From Pseudoduganella violacea (GTDB lineage: Bacteria > Pseudomonadota > Gammaproteobacteria > Burkholderiales > Burkholderiaceae_D): 64,000 nucleotides of DNA. The translations under genes and the position numbers were made by a program. Position 1 is the first letter of the stretch. The number at the start of each line of letters is the position of its first letter. Positions 52,601 through 61,218 of this stretch are shown here, in pieces. The stretch is taken from assembly GCF_014191875.1 (NCBI RefSeq), contig NZ_JACHXD010000009.1, positions 186,001 to 250,000 of the forward strand, read 5' to 3'. The notes beneath the pieces are model-generated. The model saw nothing but the letters and a program-made list of their open reading frames with translations, was not told where the DNA came from and did not search any database.

Positions 52601-53647
52601 ATGCTGAAGAACTTTCAGGCGGCGCGCGCTATAGCGGCACTATGTGCGGCTGCCTTTCACTTGTCGATTAGCATGGCGTTGCCGCGCTATGGCGGCAACG
52701 CGGCTTTTTATGAAATTACGCAATATCTTGGCGCAAACAGATTTTTCTTTGTATTATCCGGATTCACGATTTTCCTGGCCCACGCGAAAGATATAGGCCA
52801 GCCTGCCGCCCTGGGAACCTTTGTATACAAACGGTTCACCCGTCTGATTCCGCTGTACTGGCTGTATACCCTGATATTTTCCATCATTGTTTGGATGGGC
52901 TTTGGCACCGATGCCAAAATACCGTCGAACTGGCTGGACTGGCTGACCGCCATCACCCTCATCCGTTTTACGCCGGGGGCGCCACCGCTGACGGTGGCCT
53001 GGACACTCTTTCATGAACTGGCTTTTTATGCCGTGTTCGCTGTGCTGATCTGGAATCGGCGGGCCGGGATGGCTCTGGCGGCGGTGACCGTGGCGCTGAC
53101 CTTGCTGTTCTTCCACCATCCCGGCGCGCATGACCGGACGGCGTGGAATGTGTATACCGCTGCCTATAATCTGTATTTCTTGTTTGGCATAGGCGCGTGG
53201 TATTTATCGCGCAAGGCTGGTAACGGTGTTGCGGAAACCGTGCTGGCGCTGATTCTGGTGGCGATCGCCATGCCGCTCAAGGGTTTGCCGCATCAGCTCG
53301 GTTACATGATTTTGATTGCCGGCTTTGCCTTCTTCCTGGTGGGCATGGCCAAACTGGAGAACAGCGCCTCGTTTTTTGCGCCCGCTTTATTGGTACGGAT
53401 CGGCAATGCTTCGTATACGCTTTACCTGATTCATGAGCAGGTCCAGGGCTTGTTGTTGAAGGTGCTCATGCGTAGCGGCCTGTATGGCGTGCTGGGCGCT
53501 CACCTCAGCTATATCGTGGTGTTTGTTGGAACGGTTGCCATTGCTTATGTGGTTTACCTGCTGGTCGAGCGCCCCATGGTGCAATGGTTCCGCCGGCGTT
53601 ATGAGGCGTCGGCCAAACCTGATCCACGTTTCGGCGTTGCCGCCTGA
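52601..53647 (+). CDS. OafA/ExoZ-type membrane acyltransferase
   Basis: Inner-membrane acyltransferase-3 protein of 348 residues with about ten predicted helices. The N-terminal motif FQAARAIAALCAAAFHLSI carries the conserved Arg and His of the family; FFFVLSGFTIFLAH and the YKRFTRLIPLYWLYTLIF segment follow, as do WTLFHELAFYAVF and SYTLYLIHEQVQ. Such proteins O-acetylate surface polysaccharides or lipids. Its last 49 bases overlap the convergent glycosyltransferase gene. It is less GC-rich than neighbouring genes and lies in the surface-modification stretch with the phosphoethanolamine transferase. Confidence 0.88.
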   Translation: MLKNFQAARAIAALCAAAFHLSISMALPRYGGNAAFYEITQYLGANRFFFVLSGFTIFLAHAKDIGQPAALGTFVYKRFTRLIPLYWLYTLIFSIIVWMGFGTDAKIPSNWLDWLTAITLIRFTPGAPPLTVAWTLFHELAFYAVFAVLIWNRRAGMALAAVTVALTLLFFHHPGAHDRTAWNVYTAAYNLYFLFGIGAWYLSRKAGNGVAETVLALILVAIAMPLKGLPHQLGYMILIAGFAFFLVGMAKLENSASFFAPALLVRIGNASYTLYLIHEQVQGLLLKVLMRSGLYGVLGAHLSYIVVFVGTVAIAYVVYLLVERPMVQWFRRRYEASAKPDPRFGVAA

Positions 53648-54837
53648 TTCCTGTACAGGTGCACATTCAGGGCTTGCAGCACATTGGCCGCGCGGTATGG
53701 AGATACCTGCCGGCGGCAGGCATCACGGTCCCTGGCCTGGGCCAGCACTTGCTCGATGCCCAGGCTTAATGCCGCTGGCGTCGCCTCTTCGACGAGGCGC
53801 CCCACCTGCTCATTGCCGATCAGCCTGGCGGCCTCGCCGACCTTGGTGCTGACGACCGGCAGACCGCAATGCAGAGCTTCCACCATCACCACGGGCATGC
53901 CCTCAAAGGCGGAGGACATGCACAGGCAATCGGCGGCGTTCATCCATCGCAGAATGTGCTGGTGCGGCTGGGGGCCAAGGATGCGTACCGCGGCCGATAA
54001 GCCCTGTGCGGCGATGAACTGGCGGACTTCGCCTTCCAGCTCGCCGCTGCCTATCATCACCAGATTCACATCCGGGCGCCTCTGGCGCAGCCGTTGAAAA
54101 GCCCGCAACAAGAGCAGCGGATCTTTCTGCGATACGAAGCGGCCGACAAACAAGAGCAGTTTGCCGGTGGACGCAAACTGGAGTGGCTGCACAAGCTGCG
54201 TGCGCAAGCCCGCTTGTTCGGTTTCCGGAAGACTTGCCGCGTTGTCATCGTCCACCCAGGTCGGGATGAAATGGATGCGGTCGTGCAAGCGGGGATAAAG
54301 AGACTGGTAGTCCGGTATCGCATCGCTGCGCACGATAAAAACGCGCTCTATTTTGGCGATCAGTCGTTTTTCCAGCAAAAAATACAGGCGCGGGAAATAC
54401 GACCACTTCACTTCAGATTGCGGATTGTAAAAATCCTTACCATTATGTCCATGTAGAAACAAAATACGGGCGCAATCGCGGCCAAAGAAAGGCAGGCTGG
54501 GTTCGATGCGGTGAAAGATCAGCACGGTGTTATCGTGCTGGATGCAGGCTCGATAACGCAGCAAGGCAAGCGTAAATCGCAGAGATAGGGGAATGGGCTT
54601 ACGGCGGCGTAGATCCGCGGAAAGTACCGGGAAAAACCGCAGTTTGCGTCCTTCCACTTCAATATTATGCCAGCGGCCTACGGGGTAGCGCGCGGGATTG
54701 CTGCTTACGCCCACATAACTGACTTCGCACTCCTCAGGAGAATGTTTAATTATGCCGCGAATATAAGTTCCAATACCACCCACATAAGAGCTAGTGGGGT
54801 CATAAGGGTGGATTTGAATAACTTGAATTCGAGACAC
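53599..54837 (-). CDS. Glycosyltransferase family 4
   Basis: GT-B-fold retaining glycosyltransferase of 412 residues using a nucleotide sugar. N-terminal domain: IHPYDPTSSYVGGIGTYIRGII with the glycine-rich substrate loop. C-terminal GT1 domain: KLLLFVGRFVSQKDPLLLLRAFQRLRQRRPDVNLVMIGSGELEGEV, ILGPQPHQHILRWMNAADCLCMSSAFEGMPVVMVEALHCGLPVVSTKVGEA, where SAFEGMPVVMVEA is the EX7E-type donor site. It probably builds a surface polysaccharide, but no further biosynthesis genes are near. Lower GC than the chromosome average. Confidence 0.9.
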   Translation of the reverse strand: MSRIQVIQIHPYDPTSSYVGGIGTYIRGIIKHSPEECEVSYVGVSSNPARYPVGRWHNIEVEGRKLRFFPVLSADLRRRKPIPLSLRFTLALLRYRACIQHDNTVLIFHRIEPSLPFFGRDCARILFLHGHNGKDFYNPQSEVKWSYFPRLYFLLEKRLIAKIERVFIVRSDAIPDYQSLYPRLHDRIHFIPTWVDDDNAASLPETEQAGLRTQLVQPLQFASTGKLLLFVGRFVSQKDPLLLLRAFQRLRQRRPDVNLVMIGSGELEGEVRQFIAAQGLSAAVRILGPQPHQHILRWMNAADCLCMSSAFEGMPVVMVEALHCGLPVVSTKVGEAARLIGNEQVGRLVEEATPAALSLGIEQVLAQARDRDACRRQVSPYRAANVLQALNVHLYRNQAATPKRGSGLADAS

Positions 54838-55005
54838 GGAGATTTTTTGCGAGAACTGCTTGCGTAAAAGATATTGTATTTTACATCATATATAAACGCC
54901 AATAATACTGTTGGCGTTGCAGGGGACTCTTTTTGCGAGAAAAGATGTGGCGCGGGCAAGGCAAATCGTCGTATCGTAGGCATATCTCAAACCCAGGAGC
55001 CGATC

Positions 55006-55455
55006 ATGAAATATGCGATTCTTGCCGTGGCCTTTATCGGTGCTGCCGTCCAGGCGAATGCCGCGGAAACCTATGCGAGCCGGCAGCAGGCCGAGCAGCT
55101 GGTGGGAAAAGTCACCGCCGCCATGCGCAAGGATGCCGGCAGTACGCTGTCGGCCATCACCGCCAAGGATGCGGCCTGGGTGCATGGCGACCTGTATCCG
55201 GTGGTCTACGACATGCAGGGCAAGGTGCTGGCGCACGGCCAGAATTCCAAACTGGTGGGCAAGAACCTGATCGATATCCGCGACGTGGAGGGCAATTACT
55301 ATGTGCGCGAGCGGGTCGAGCTGGCCAAGAGCAAGGGCAAATTCTGGCAGAACTATGTGTTTGTCGACCCCGTCACCAAGGGCGTGCTGCCCAAGGAAAT
55401 GTATTGCGAGAAGCTCGATGAGAGCGTGGTCTGCGCCGGCGTCTACAAGCGTTGA
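55006..55455 (+). CDS. Exported single Cache-domain protein
   Basis: Protein of 149 residues with a signal peptide (MKYAILAVAFIGAAVQANA). The mature part is a Cache-like sensor domain: AEQLVGKVTAAMRKDAGSTLSAITAKDAAWVHGDLYPVVYDMQGKVLAHGQNSKLVGKNLIDIRDVEGNYYVRERVELAKSKGKFWQNYVFVDP, ending with two cysteines. Such free-standing domains bind small ligands in the periplasm and may pass the signal to a partner. CCAGGAGCCGATC precedes ATG. It lies 11 bases before the SGNH hydrolase gene, probably in one transcript. Confidence 0.85.
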   Translation: MKYAILAVAFIGAAVQANAAETYASRQQAEQLVGKVTAAMRKDAGSTLSAITAKDAAWVHGDLYPVVYDMQGKVLAHGQNSKLVGKNLIDIRDVEGNYYVRERVELAKSKGKFWQNYVFVDPVTKGVLPKEMYCEKLDESVVCAGVYKR

Positions 55456-55466
55456 GCGGAGAGGGC

Positions 55467-56342
55467 ATGCTTGACTATGCACAGGCCAAGGCCGCGATTG
55501 AAAAGGACAAGGAACAGCGCATCCAGGAACACCAGATCCGCATCGCCAACCGCCAGCGCATGCACGCCATGGCCGGTCCCGCCGGTTTGCGCACGGCGCC
55601 GCCGCTGAACCTGATCGCCCAGGGCGACAGCTGGTTCGACTATCCCTTGCCGTTTCCGGGCGCCAGCGATGTGATCGCGCATCTGCGCAATGTGCCGAAG
55701 GGGCCGGAAATCCTGTCCCTGGCCCACCATGGCGAGGCGGCCGAAAGCATGCTGGGCGTAAAGAAGCTGCACGAGCTGCTGCGCGAATTGCGCGATCCGC
55801 AGAATGGCCATTTCGACGCCATCCTGTTTTCGGGCGGCGGCAACGATCTGGCCGGCGACCAGTTCCGCCTGTGGGTGCGCGATGCCGTGAGCGCCGGCAG
55901 CGACCCGGCCCAGGGCTTGCTGCAGCCGCGCGTCGATGGCGTGCTGGCCGTGGTGCGCGCCGCTTACGAGGATCTGGCCCAGGCGCGCGACCGCATCGAT
56001 GCTGCCATTCCCATTTTCGTGCACAGCTACGATTTCGCGTTGCCGGATGGGAAGGGCGTGTGCGGCGCGGGACCGTGGCTGCAACCGGGCTTGCTGGACC
56101 GGGGCTGGGAAGCGCTGGCTGACGGGCAGCTCATCGTGCGTGAGCTGCTGAGCCAGTTCTCCGCCTTGCTGGACGAATTGCAAACGCGCCACGCCAATTT
56201 CGTTCACGTGCCAACCCAGGGCACGCTGGGCGCGCACGACTGGGCCAATGAACTGCACCCGACACCCGGCGGCTTTGCCCGCATCACGCAGAAATTCCTG
56301 GAGGCTTTGCGCGCCTGGCCCGCCTTCCAGGGGCGTATCTGA
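55467..56342 (+). CDS. SGNH/GDSL-family hydrolase
   Basis: Esterase-like protein of 291 residues without an obvious signal peptide. SGNH blocks: AQGDSWFDYP (block I, catalytic Ser), FSGGGNDLAGD (block III, with the oxyanion Asn) and DWANELHPTPGGF (block V, Asp-xx-His). The GDSW/SGGGND form occurs in uncharacterised bacterial members. Substrate unknown. GGAGAGGGC fixes ATG at 55467. A shared terminator lies 6 bases after its stop. Confidence 0.87.
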   Translation: MLDYAQAKAAIEKDKEQRIQEHQIRIANRQRMHAMAGPAGLRTAPPLNLIAQGDSWFDYPLPFPGASDVIAHLRNVPKGPEILSLAHHGEAAESMLGVKKLHELLRELRDPQNGHFDAILFSGGGNDLAGDQFRLWVRDAVSAGSDPAQGLLQPRVDGVLAVVRAAYEDLAQARDRIDAAIPIFVHSYDFALPDGKGVCGAGPWLQPGLLDRGWEALADGQLIVRELLSQFSALLDELQTRHANFVHVPTQGTLGAHDWANELHPTPGGFARITQKFLEALRAWPAFQGRI

Positions 56343-56347
56343 AAAGT

Positions 56348-56373
56348 AAAACGCCACCCGAAGGTGGCGTTTT
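56348..56373. terminator. Bidirectional terminator between SGNH and PEP-CTERM genes
   Basis: Hairpin CGCCACC-CGAA-GGTGGCG with A4 on the left and T4 on the right, in the 51-base gap between convergent genes. The stem is the same as that of the tRNA-Phe terminator. Confidence 0.85.
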
Positions 56374-56393
56374 CGTTTTGCCGGGCTGAAGTC

Positions 56394-56939
56394 TTAAACC
56401 TGGCGGTTTTTGCGGCGGCTTGCCAGCGCGATGCCGGCCAGGCCCAGGCCCAGCATCAGGTAGGTGGCAGGCTCAGGCACGGCGGTGATCAGGCCAGGGC
56501 CGCCGATGGTGACGCTGTATTGGCCATGATCCGTGTTCTCGAAACCGGTCGAGACGAAGATGTAGGTCACGCCAGCGCTCAGCGGGCCATAGAAGCCCGA
56601 GGTGGTCTGGCCCAGCAGATCGTCGCTGGCGCCGATGGCGTTGGTCAGCGAGTCGGCTGGGTTGAACGAGTTTTCATACAGCAGTTGGAAGGTGTCGAAC
56701 AGACCGGTGGTCAGGAAGGTATAGGTGCCGCTTTGCGATACGGTGAAGGCAAAGGAATCGTAGCGCACATTGGTGCCGACCGCCGACAGTCCCAGCAGCG
56801 ATTCAACGGGACGGTGGAAGGTTGGACCGGTCGACGTATCGCCAGTGAAAGTTTTGATATCGGCGCGGGCGGCCTGGGTCAGCCCAGCGAACAGAATACC
56901 CGCAGCAAGTACAACCCTAAAGAACTTTACGATGCTCAT
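56394..56939 (-). CDS. PEP-CTERM sorting-domain protein
   Basis: Exported protein of 181 residues. A signal peptide (MSIVKFFRVVLAAGILFAGLTQAARA) is followed by a beta-rich domain (DIKTFTGDTSTGPTFHRP, YDSFAFTVSQSGTYTFLTTG). The C-terminus has the sorting signal VPEPATYLMLGLGLAGIALASRRKNRQV: the PEP motif, one membrane helix and a basic tail. Exosortase/EpsH would recognise it, usually for export with exopolysaccharide; no exosortase gene is in the window. The domain resembles FxDxF-type PEP-CTERM proteins. GGAGC precedes ATG. Confidence 0.92.
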   Translation of the reverse strand: MSIVKFFRVVLAAGILFAGLTQAARADIKTFTGDTSTGPTFHRPVESLLGLSAVGTNVRYDSFAFTVSQSGTYTFLTTGLFDTFQLLYENSFNPADSLTNAIGASDDLLGQTTSGFYGPLSAGVTYIFVSTGFENTDHGQYSVTIGGPGLITAVPEPATYLMLGLGLAGIALASRRKNRQV

Positions 56940-57165
56940 CTTTTTTATGCTCCGTTTAGTATTGATAAGGGAAGAAGCGATGGAGACAGCCCTCGGGAAA
57001 CGCTGAGAACTGCGATTCAATTATTGCATGCTTTTTTTGTAAGTGTTGGGTGTTCTACCAATATTGCTCAGCTTGCGGCGGATAAGCCACAAATGAAGCG
57101 ATTTTGCGGCGCGCCTTATTTGGCGGGCGAATAAGGCTGTCGCGGCATTATGGCTTAGCGGAAAC

Positions 57166-57459
57166 TTAAAGCGGCTCGGGCAGGCGCAGCTGCGCTGCGG
57201 CCTGCTGCAGATGCGCCCACAAGCGCTGGGCCGCCGGCCCATGCGGGCGGTCGCTGCGGCGCGCCGCCACCAGCGCTTCCACGTTGCCCGGCAGATAGCA
57301 CCCGGCCAGCGAGAGCAGGGCGCCGTCGCGCAATTCCTGCGCCACCAGGAAGCGCGGCATATGGCCCCAGGCCATGCCTTGCAGGATGATTTCCTTCTTC
57401 ATCAGCTGGTCGGCCACGGTGCACTGGTGGGCGCCGGCGATCATGAAATAGTCCGCCGA
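57166..57459 (-). pseudogene. LysR-type regulator remnant (C-terminal third only)
   Basis: Reading from about 57459, the frame gives DYFMIAGAHQCTVADQLMKKEIILQGMAWGHMPRFLV, then ELRDGALLSL and a final AAQRLWAHLQQA. This is the end of a LysR substrate-binding domain, about 95 residues. The helix-turn-helix and most of the effector domain are missing, and homology stops abruptly near 57460, where unrelated coding sequence on the other strand begins. It cannot be a working regulator. Confidence 0.8.
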
Positions 57460-57461
57460 AT

Positions 57462-57509
57462 GTGGAACGCGAGCGCGAGTTCCTGGATGCGGTGCTGTCC
57501 TTCCTGTGA
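57462..57509 (+). pseudogene. Possible 3' fragment of a lost plus-strand gene
   Basis: Sixteen codons read VERERE FLDAVLSFL then TGA. The pattern (helix ending FLDAVLSFL) is common at the C-terminus of alpha/beta hydrolases. It abuts the LysR remnant with no gap. A deletion that removed the start regions of two divergent genes would leave exactly this. The fragment is short, so the identity is tentative. Confidence 0.4.
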
Positions 57510-57519
57510 GGCCGGCGCC

Positions 57520-58881
57520 TTAGAGGTAGCGCGCCAGCAGCGCGCGGTCGAGGGCGGGATCGAGTTCGATGCGCACGATATGGCCGCTGCCGTGGGCGAT
57601 CTGGATCTCGCCGCCCTCGTCATTGAGCATGCGCGTCAGCGTGATGTCGCGGTTGCCGCTCGGGTGCATCACCTCGATGCGGTCGCCGACGGCGAAGCGG
57701 TTCTTCACATCGACGCGCGCCCAGCCGTTTTCCACGCCGAGCACCGCACCCACATACTGGCTGCGGTCGGTTTCGGAGGCGCCGCGCATATAGTTCTGGT
57801 GCGCCTGGGTGTGGTGGCGCTGGTAGAAGCCGTCGGTATAGCCGCGGTTCGCCAAGCCTTGCAGCTGGCCCAGCAGACCGGTGTCGAAAGGACGGCCCGC
57901 GACGGCGTCGTCGATGGCGCGGCGGTAGACCTGGGCGGTGCGCGCCGCGTAGTACAGCGACTTGGTGCGGCCCTCGACCTTGAGCGAATCGACGCCGATC
58001 TTGACCAGGCGCGCCACGTGTTCGACGGCGCGCAAGTCCTTGGAATTCATGATGTAAGTGCCGTGCTCGTCTTCGAGGATCGGCATCATCTGGCCGGGAC
58101 GGCCGCCTTCCTCGATCAGGTAAGGGCGGTCGGCCAGCGGATGGCGCGGTTGCTGGCCCAGCGCGGAGAGCGGACGGCTGTTGGCCTCATCGAGCGCCTG
58201 GTTGAAGTCGAACTGGATCACCTTCATCTCGTTCAGGTCGCCGCTGGCGTCTTCTTCCGCGTTCTTGACCTTGTAATCCCAGCGGCAGGAATTGGTGCAG
58301 GTGCCCTGGTTCGGGTCGCGGTGGTTGAAATAGCCCGACAGCAGGCAGCGGCCCGAGTAAGCGATGCACAGCGCGCCGTGGACGAAGACTTCGAGTTCCA
58401 TCTCCGGGCATTGCTGGCGGATTTCCTCGATCTCGTCGAGCGAGAGTTCACGCGACAGGATCACGCGCGTCAGTCCCATGCGGTGCCAGAACTTGACGTC
58501 GGCCCAGTTCACGGCATTGGCCTGCACCGAGAGGTGGACCGGCACGTCGGGCCACTTGTCGCGCACCATCATGATCAGGCCGGGATCGGCCATGATCAGC
58601 GCGTCCGGCTTCATCTCGATGACCGGTGCCATATCGCGCAGATAGGTCTTGAGCTTGGAATTGTGGGCGAAGATATTGCTGGCGACGAAGAACAGCTTGC
58701 CGCGCGCATGCGCGCCCTCGATGCCTTCCTGCAGCGCCTGCAGCGTGGAAAAATCGTTATTGCGCACGCGCAGGCTGTAGCGCGGCTGGCCGGCATAGAC
58801 GGCGTCGGCGCCATAGTCGAAGGCGGCGTGCATCTTGGCCAGCGAGCCGGCGGGAAGGAGGAGTTCGGGAGCGCGGGACAT
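57520..58881 (-). CDS. trhP: TrhP (YegQ) tRNA U34 hydroxylation protein
   Basis: U32-family 'peptidase' of 453 residues that in E. coli makes 5-hydroxyuridine at the wobble position of tRNAs, using prephenate and an iron-sulfur cluster. Family segments: PELLLPAGSLAKMHAAFDYGADAVYAGQPRYSLRVRNNDF, a cysteine set C172, C179, C195 and C199 (LCIAYSGRCLLSGYFNHRDPNQGTCTNSCRW), and a C-terminal beta-barrel. ATG at 58881 gives the standard start. A perfect FNR-type box lies 55-68 bases upstream, suggesting control by oxygen, which would fit an oxygen-independent hydroxylation route. Confidence 0.92.
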   Translation of the reverse strand: MSRAPELLLPAGSLAKMHAAFDYGADAVYAGQPRYSLRVRNNDFSTLQALQEGIEGAHARGKLFFVASNIFAHNSKLKTYLRDMAPVIEMKPDALIMADPGLIMMVRDKWPDVPVHLSVQANAVNWADVKFWHRMGLTRVILSRELSLDEIEEIRQQCPEMELEVFVHGALCIAYSGRCLLSGYFNHRDPNQGTCTNSCRWDYKVKNAEEDASGDLNEMKVIQFDFNQALDEANSRPLSALGQQPRHPLADRPYLIEEGGRPGQMMPILEDEHGTYIMNSKDLRAVEHVARLVKIGVDSLKVEGRTKSLYYAARTAQVYRRAIDDAVAGRPFDTGLLGQLQGLANRGYTDGFYQRHHTQAHQNYMRGASETDRSQYVGAVLGVENGWARVDVKNRFAVGDRIEVMHPSGNRDITLTRMLNDEGGEIQIAHGSGHIVRIELDPALDRALLARYL

Positions 58882-58935
58882 GGTGGGGAAGGCAGGCAAA
58901 ACCGCGTATCTTACGGTGGCTCTTCCTGCAAATCC

Positions 58936-58949
58936 TTGATGTACATCAA
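58936..58949. promoter_or_regulatory. Perfect FNR/ANR-type box
   Basis: TTGATGTACATCAA is a perfect palindrome and equals the FNR/ANR/DNR consensus TTGAT-N4-ATCAA. It lies 55 bases before the trhP start and 126 before the permease start, in a 193-base divergent gap. The same half-site pattern forms the boxes of the 128-bp repeats. Confidence 0.7.
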
Positions 58950-59074
58950 AAATGCCCGGCTAATTCCGGACTATTTTCGCGCGCGAAAAAATAGTGCTTT
59001 CGGTCCGGTGGGAAATACCCAGATGTAATTTTTAATAATGTAGTATTGCCGGAAATTCATTGAGGGAGTCGCCG

Positions 59075-60475
59075 ATGTCCTTTCTGATTGTTCTGGCCGC
59101 ACTGGGCTTTTTGATGCTGGCCGCTTACCGCGGCTACAGTGTGATCCTGTTTGCCCCCGTCGCCGCGCTGGGCGCGGTGCTGCTCACCGATCCCTCCGCC
59201 GTGGCGCCCGCCTTCAGCGGCATCTTCATGGAAAAGATGGTGGGCTTCGTCAAACTCTACTTCCCGGTTTTCCTGCTGGGCGCCGTGTTCGGCAAGCTGA
59301 TCGAGCTGTCCGGCTTTTCCGCATCGATCGTGATGGCGGCCATCCGCTATATCGGCCGTTCGCGCGCCAACGCGGTGATCGTCACCGTCTGCGCCGCGCT
59401 GACCTATGGCGGCGTGTCGCTGTTCGTGGTGGTGTTTGCCGTCTATCCCTTCGCCGCCGAGCTTTACCGGCAAAGCAATATCCCCAAGCGCCTGATGCCG
59501 GGCGCGATCGCGCTGGGCGCCTTTTCCTTCACCATGGATACCTTGCCCGGCACGCCGCAGATCCAGAACATCATTCCCACCACCTTCTTCCAGACCACCG
59601 GCTGGGCCGCGCCCTGGCTCGGCGTCGCCGGTTCCGTGATGACGGTGACGGTGGGCCTGCTCTACCTGGAATGGCGGCGCCGCGCCGCCATGGCCAAGGG
59701 CGAGGGCTATGGCGCCGACAGCGCCGCCGTCCAGCAAGGCAAGGAGGCCAAGGACTTGCCGCATCCGCTGCTGTCGATCGCGCCGCTGTTGCTGGTGGGC
59801 GTGGCCAACTTCGTGCTGACCAACTTGATCCGCGACGCTTACGGCGCTAGCCACCAGCTCACCAGCGCCACCTTGCCCGGCCTGCACGCGCCCGTCACCA
59901 CCAGCGTCAAGACCGTGGTCGGCATCTGGGCGGTGGAGGGCGCGCTGCTGCTGGGGATTGTGCTGGTCTGCGTGAGCGCCTTCGGCCGCATCCGTGCCGC
60001 CTTCGCGGAAGGCACCAAGGCGGCCGTGGGCGGCGCGCTGCTGGCCTCGATGAACACGGCCTCCGAATATGGCTTCGGCGGCGTGATCGCATCGCTGCCG
60101 GGCTTTATCGCCGTCAGCGATGCGCTCAAGAGCGTGCCCGATCCGCTGGTGAATGCGGCGCTGTCGGTGACCACGCTGTCCGGCATCACCGGCTCGGCCT
60201 CGGGCGGCATGAGCATCGCGCTGGCCGCCATGTCGGACTACTTCATCGCCGGCGCCCAGGCGGCGCATATCCCGCTCGAAGTGCTGCACCGCGTGGTGGC
60301 CATGGCCAGCGGCGGCATGGACACCTTGCCGCACAATGGCGCCGTGATCACCCTGCTGGCCGTGACGGGGCTGACGCACAAGCAGTCTTACAAGGACATT
60401 TTCGGCATCACCATCATCAAGACGGCGGCGGTGTTCTTCGTGATCGGTGTGTATTACCTGACGGGATTGGTATAA
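59075..60475 (+). CDS. GntP-family permease
   Basis: Inner-membrane proton-linked carboxylate transporter of 466 residues with about twelve helices. Family patterns: MEKMVGFVKLYFPVFLLGAVFGKLIE, ALTYGGVSLFVVVFAVYPFAAELYRQSNIPKRLMPGAIALGAFSFTMDTLPGTPQIQN and the SGGMDTLPHNGAVI segment. Members carry gluconate, citrate or hydroxybutyrate; the TLPHNGAV variant resembles hydroxybutyrate/citrate-type members more than gluconate ones, by recollection. GAGGGAGTCGCCG precedes ATG. Transcribed alone, divergent from trhP. Confidence 0.88.
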   Translation: MSFLIVLAALGFLMLAAYRGYSVILFAPVAALGAVLLTDPSAVAPAFSGIFMEKMVGFVKLYFPVFLLGAVFGKLIELSGFSASIVMAAIRYIGRSRANAVIVTVCAALTYGGVSLFVVVFAVYPFAAELYRQSNIPKRLMPGAIALGAFSFTMDTLPGTPQIQNIIPTTFFQTTGWAAPWLGVAGSVMTVTVGLLYLEWRRRAAMAKGEGYGADSAAVQQGKEAKDLPHPLLSIAPLLLVGVANFVLTNLIRDAYGASHQLTSATLPGLHAPVTTSVKTVVGIWAVEGALLLGIVLVCVSAFGRIRAAFAEGTKAAVGGALLASMNTASEYGFGGVIASLPGFIAVSDALKSVPDPLVNAALSVTTLSGITGSASGGMSIALAAMSDYFIAGAQAAHIPLEVLHRVVAMASGGMDTLPHNGAVITLLAVTGLTHKQSYKDIFGITIIKTAAVFFVIGVYYLTGLV

Positions 60476-60525
60476 GAAAGGCGCGCGGCGGGTGAGCGCA
60501 CCCGGTCCGCGCCACCTGCCGCTTT

Positions 60526-61203
60526 TCAGTCGAGGAAGTCGGCGTACTCGCGCAGGCTGTAGCCCGCCAGCTTGTTCCAGGGCGCGGTGGCGCTGGCCTT
60601 GGACGGCCGCACTTCGATGCGCTGGAATTCCTGGCCGGCGCGGTCGCCGCTTTCGATCACCAGGGCGATCTGGCGCGCGTCATCCCACAGCACGCGCTGG
60701 AACTGGCCGTTCTTCTCGCGTTCGCGCCAGCGCGCACCCGGCACGTCGGAGGCGCGGGCCGACAGCGGCATGTCCGCCACCATCTTTGGCGACACCAGGT
60801 AGAACTGGCCGTCCCAGGAGCCGTTGAAGCTGACATTGCCATACTCGCCCGGCGGCACGGCGATGCGTTCACGCGCGTGGGCGTCCACGTATTCCAGTTT
60901 CAGCGTGCCGTTTTCCAGCATCACGTGGCGCGCCAGCTGCGTTGGATTGAAGTGGCGGTGGCCGCTGCCTTTGTGCTCGTGCTTGTCCTTGGCGCGCTGC
61001 GGTAGCACGCGTTCGACCCACACATGGCCGGTGCGGCGCAGCCAGCGTTCCTCGTAACGGCTTTCGCGCGTCACGCCTTCTTCGGTGATGACCTTGCTGT
61101 AGAAGCTGATGCCCAGATCGAGATCGGGGGCCGCAGGCGCAGCCTGTGCCGCGAAGGAGCACAGGCTGGCCGCGAACAGCAGAAAAGACTTCAGGGATTT
61201 CAT
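60526..61203 (-). CDS. Exported hypothetical protein downstream of alkaline phosphatase
   Basis: I do not recognise this 225-residue protein. It has a signal peptide (MKSLKSFLLFAASLCSFAAQA) and a mature beta-rich domain: ISFYSKVITEEGVTRESRYEERWLRRTGHVWVERVLP, a His-rich HEHKGSGHRHFNPTQLARHVM segment and DARQIALVIESGDRAGQEFQRIEV. The His cluster could bind metal. It starts 15 bases after the phosphatase gene, so it is the third gene of that operon and may serve phosphate scavenging. Confidence 0.75.
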   Translation of the reverse strand: MKSLKSFLLFAASLCSFAAQAAPAAPDLDLGISFYSKVITEEGVTRESRYEERWLRRTGHVWVERVLPQRAKDKHEHKGSGHRHFNPTQLARHVMLENGTLKLEYVDAHARERIAVPPGEYGNVSFNGSWDGQFYLVSPKMVADMPLSARASDVPGARWREREKNGQFQRVLWDDARQIALVIESGDRAGQEFQRIEVRPSKASATAPWNKLAGYSLREYADFLD

Positions 61204-61218
61204 GCTGCTCCGTATTGC

